Part shown: positions 62,096-64,000 of the stretch, one piece after another | Layout of the letters: every line of letters starts with the position of its first letter | Position numbering within the stretch: the stretch's first letter is position 1 | Source of the DNA: Cypionkella sp049896245 | GTDB taxonomy: Bacteria; Pseudomonadota; Alphaproteobacteria; Rhodobacterales; Rhodobacteraceae | Assembly: GCF_049896245.1 (NCBI RefSeq) | Contig: NZ_JAFCTX010000015.1 | Coordinates: 42,461-106,460 of the forward strand | Length of the DNA stretch: 64,000 bases | Reading direction: 5' to 3' | Program-made: the position numbers and the translations under genes | Notes under the pieces: model-generated | What the model saw: only the letters and a program-made list of their open reading frames with translations | Told to the model about the DNA's origin: nothing | Databases searched by the model: none

Positions 62096-62815
62096 TCAAG
62101 CGCCATCAAGATCGCCGCCGTCAAACCGAATCGCCTGTAGCGCCCCACCTTCGCGCTTCAACCACGCGCGTTCGGCCTGCCATCCGGGGAAAAGTCGCTG
62201 CACCACAGCCCAGAACCGATCCGAATGGTTCAGCTCCAGCATATGCGCAACCTCATGCGCGGCCACATAATCCAGCACGCGCGGCGGCGCCATGATCAGC
62301 CGCCATGAATACATCAAGGCGCCATCCGAAGTGCAAGAGCCCCAGCGTGAGCTTGTATCGCGCAGGGTAATTTGCGTCACCTTGCGCCCGATCAGCCCCG
62401 CATAGTGATCCGATGCCGCCACCAGCCGGTTGCGCGCCTGTACCCGCAGAAAGGCCGAGACCCGCGCCGCCGCCCGATCAGGATCGCCCGGCACGATCAG
62501 CACATCGCCCTCCACCCGTACCGACCGCCCCGCCCCGCTTTCCAGCCGCAACGGCTGGCCTTCAAACGGCAGCACCGAGCCTATACCAACGCCGACCACC
62601 TGCGGCATCCGCGCCACCGCCGCCCGGATCCAACCCTCTTGCGCGCGGGCAAAGGCCATCGCCTCGGCCTCCCGTGCCCGCGTCGGCAAAGACAGCGTCA
62701 CCGCGCCATTCGCCTGCGATACCCGCAAGGAAAACCGCCGCGCGCGGGCATTCCGGCGCAGGGTGATCTGGATTGCAGGGGGGCCGGGAAGCAGGAACAT
62801 CATACCTCTGGACAT
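62096..62815 (-). CDS. YgjP-like metal-dependent hydrolase (DUF45/M48)
   Basis: A 239-residue protein with the zinc motif HEVAHMLELNHSDRFW near residue 188 and TLRDTSSRWGSC before it, as in YgjP/SprT-like WSS proteases. Start at 62815; the internal ATG at 62803 is possible. Role unknown, likely proteolytic. Confidence 0.85.
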   Translation of the reverse strand: MSRGMMFLLPGPPAIQITLRRNARARRFSLRVSQANGAVTLSLPTRAREAEAMAFARAQEGWIRAAVARMPQVVGVGIGSVLPFEGQPLRLESGAGRSVRVEGDVLIVPGDPDRAAARVSAFLRVQARNRLVAASDHYAGLIGRKVTQITLRDTSSRWGSCTSDGALMYSWRLIMAPPRVLDYVAAHEVAHMLELNHSDRFWAVVQRLFPGWQAERAWLKREGGALQAIRFDGGDLDGA

Positions 62816-62958
62816 GCACCTAAAGCATACCTATCTGCACCCACGGCTGCAACCGCTGCAACAGCGACAAAAGCCTTTGACAGTGGCGCGGCCTTGTGGC
62901 AAGCGACTGCATTCCGAATTGACAGCCCGCAAGGGCCAGCCTGAACAAAGGGAAAACC

Positions 62959-63297
62959 ATGCCACTGGCAGAATGGGGCACCAAGCGCGTGTGCCCAACC
63001 ACCGGCAAGCGCTTTTACGACTTGAACCGCAGCCCGATCGTTAGCCCCTATACGGGCGAGGTCGTGGACATCGAATCGGCACGCCGCAAAATGGCCGCCG
63101 CCGTGATCGCGCGCGTGCAGCCTGAAAAAGACGATGATGCCGTACTGGTCGATGATCTGGAAGCCGATGATGATCTGCTGGTTGCAGGCGTCGCCGATGA
63201 TGCGGAACTCGATGATGAGCTGTTGGAAGATGACGCCGACGACACCGTGTCGCTGGACGATCTGACAGATGTGGCCGGCGACGAGGAAGACGTTTAA
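62959..63297 (+). CDS. FYDLN acid protein (TIGR02300 family)
   Basis: A 112-residue protein with GTKRVCPTTGKRFYDLNR at the N-terminus and a long Asp/Glu-rich tail, exactly the TIGR02300 layout of alphaproteobacteria. Function is unknown. GGGAAAACC lies before the ATG. A tRNA gene follows. Confidence 0.9.
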   Translation: MPLAEWGTKRVCPTTGKRFYDLNRSPIVSPYTGEVVDIESARRKMAAAVIARVQPEKDDDAVLVDDLEADDDLLVAGVADDAELDDELLEDDADDTVSLDDLTDVAGDEEDV

Positions 63298-63409
63298 GCT
63301 GGTATAAGGGGCGCGCAGCACCGTATTTTTCCTCTTGCACCGCTGCGCGCCCTACCCTAAACAACGGCCAAGAAGGTGACCACGACGCGCCCAACGTCGT
63401 GCCAAAGAT

Positions 63410-63485
<76 letters not shown>

Positions 63486-64000
63486 ATCTTCCTAAGTTTT
63501 TTCAATGACTTAGAAAGGGGCTGGCTTAGAAGATAAGTCGAGCCAACTGCGTGAATCATCACCGAGTCATCACCGAACCAAAAAGCTGCGTAGCCTTCGG
63601 TTATCGCTGCAAGGCTTGGTCGGATGCCTGTTTGTTGAATCGGCAGGCTGTAAGCGGCGCTTTTTACCCTTGTTCACGAGAGCATGCGACCACCAAGGCG
63701 GCTTTGGGCAGTCCACCCGTTTACCGTCAAGACCAAAAGCTGTTCGCTCTTTTGAATCGTCGCGGGTTGGACTCGCTTAGCAGGTGCAGCGGTCAAGCTA
63801 CGGCCCGGCGCTGACCCGAAGGCACGTCCTTTCCCTTTGCCATAGACTTCGCAGGCCGCTACACCTCTAGTTAAATGCAACCAAAGGCTTATCCCCTTTG
63901 ATCCGGCGGCACATGATGTAGTGCGACGCGGCTTGCCAACTTAAAATGTTCTGGTATTGTTCTACTCATGCCAGCCAGATGGAAAAATGACAAACCTATG
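63486..64000. other. 515-bp stretch after tRNA-Ala with no convincing gene
   Basis: Short frames exist on both strands but none has a ribosome site, a signal or a protein-like sequence. The DNA is less GC-rich than the preceding genes. A short direct repeat (CATCACCGA) occurs near 63560-63575. It may be noncoding or a decayed region next to a tRNA gene. Confidence 0.4.

Noticed and set aside
63551..63880. Short open frames after tRNA-Ala (87 and 68 codons)
   Set aside because: No ribosome sites, no protein-like sequence, and they overlap on opposite strands.

Overview
The window reads as chromosomal DNA of an alphaproteobacterium of the Rhodobacteraceae (Rhodobacter/Paracoccus/Roseobacter type). 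Evidence: GC-rich coding sequence with GGAGG ribosome sites; a cytochrome c2; LuxRI quorum sensing; and, most tellingly, the genes of the ethylmalonyl-CoA pathway (ccr, ecm, mch, mcl2) interleaved with TCA-cycle genes (sdhCDAB, mdh, sucCD, sucAB, lpd). From memory, this order is close to that of Rhodobacter sphaeroides. Protein names rest on motif recognition by eye; no database search was run.

Layout. 1-13.5 kb: a carbohydrate-catabolism island. It holds the end of a LacD/YihT-like aldolase, a fused ROK kinase/P-loop protein, a convergent secreted RTX metalloprotease, a LacI-type repressor with two perfect palindromic operators, an ABC sugar importer with two different ATPases plus a 62-residue membrane protein, and a fused DhaK-DhaL dihydroxyacetone kinase. 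13.6-20 kb: housekeeping genes (cytochrome c2, rpsA, ihfB, lapA-like, trpF), a VOC protein, a stand-alone Lrp-type RAM domain and a RecD-like helicase. 20.3-25.7 kb: ccr, a PlsB-like acyltransferase and ecm. 25.7-31.4 kb: accessory metabolism (deoD, an SHMT-like PLP enzyme with a divergent LysR regulator, an aldo/keto reductase, a DUF1989 protein). 31.4-33.5 kb: luxI, luxR and a divergent LuxR-like protein lacking a DNA-binding domain. 33.5-38.5 kb: the sdh operon, with three small lipoprotein-like genes between sdhA and sdhB and a decayed gene at its end. 38.7-44.5 kb: mch, DUF1737, nnrU, mcl2, a TauE exporter and mdh. 44.6-49.8 kb: pepT, a methyltransferase and proteins of unknown role. 50-60.7 kb: sucCD, DUF805, sucAB, a glycosyltransferase, MAPEG and lpd. 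61.4-64 kb: a GntR regulator, a YgjP-like hydrolase, a FYDLN protein and tRNA-Ala(GGC).

How it works together. Ccr, Ecm, Mch and Mcl2 assimilate acetyl-CoA to glyoxylate, propionyl-CoA and malate. Succinyl-CoA, succinate and malate then pass through the Suc, Sdh and Mdh enzymes encoded alongside. The sdh and suc promoter regions carry the same paired TGTGATCACA sites at exactly the same 21-bp spacing, which suggests one regulator for both. The first 13.5 kb looks like import of a carbohydrate, phosphorylation or aldol cleavage, and rescue of dihydroxyacetone (or a related ketose) by DhaKL.

Several dispersed repeats occupy intergenic spaces: a 71-72-nt block ending in a GGTCCC/GGGACC hairpin (two copies), an AAATACTCC..GGAGG element (several copies, three in tandem), and a REP-like GTAGGGCGGGG element (three copies, two forming a large hairpin between sucC and sucD).
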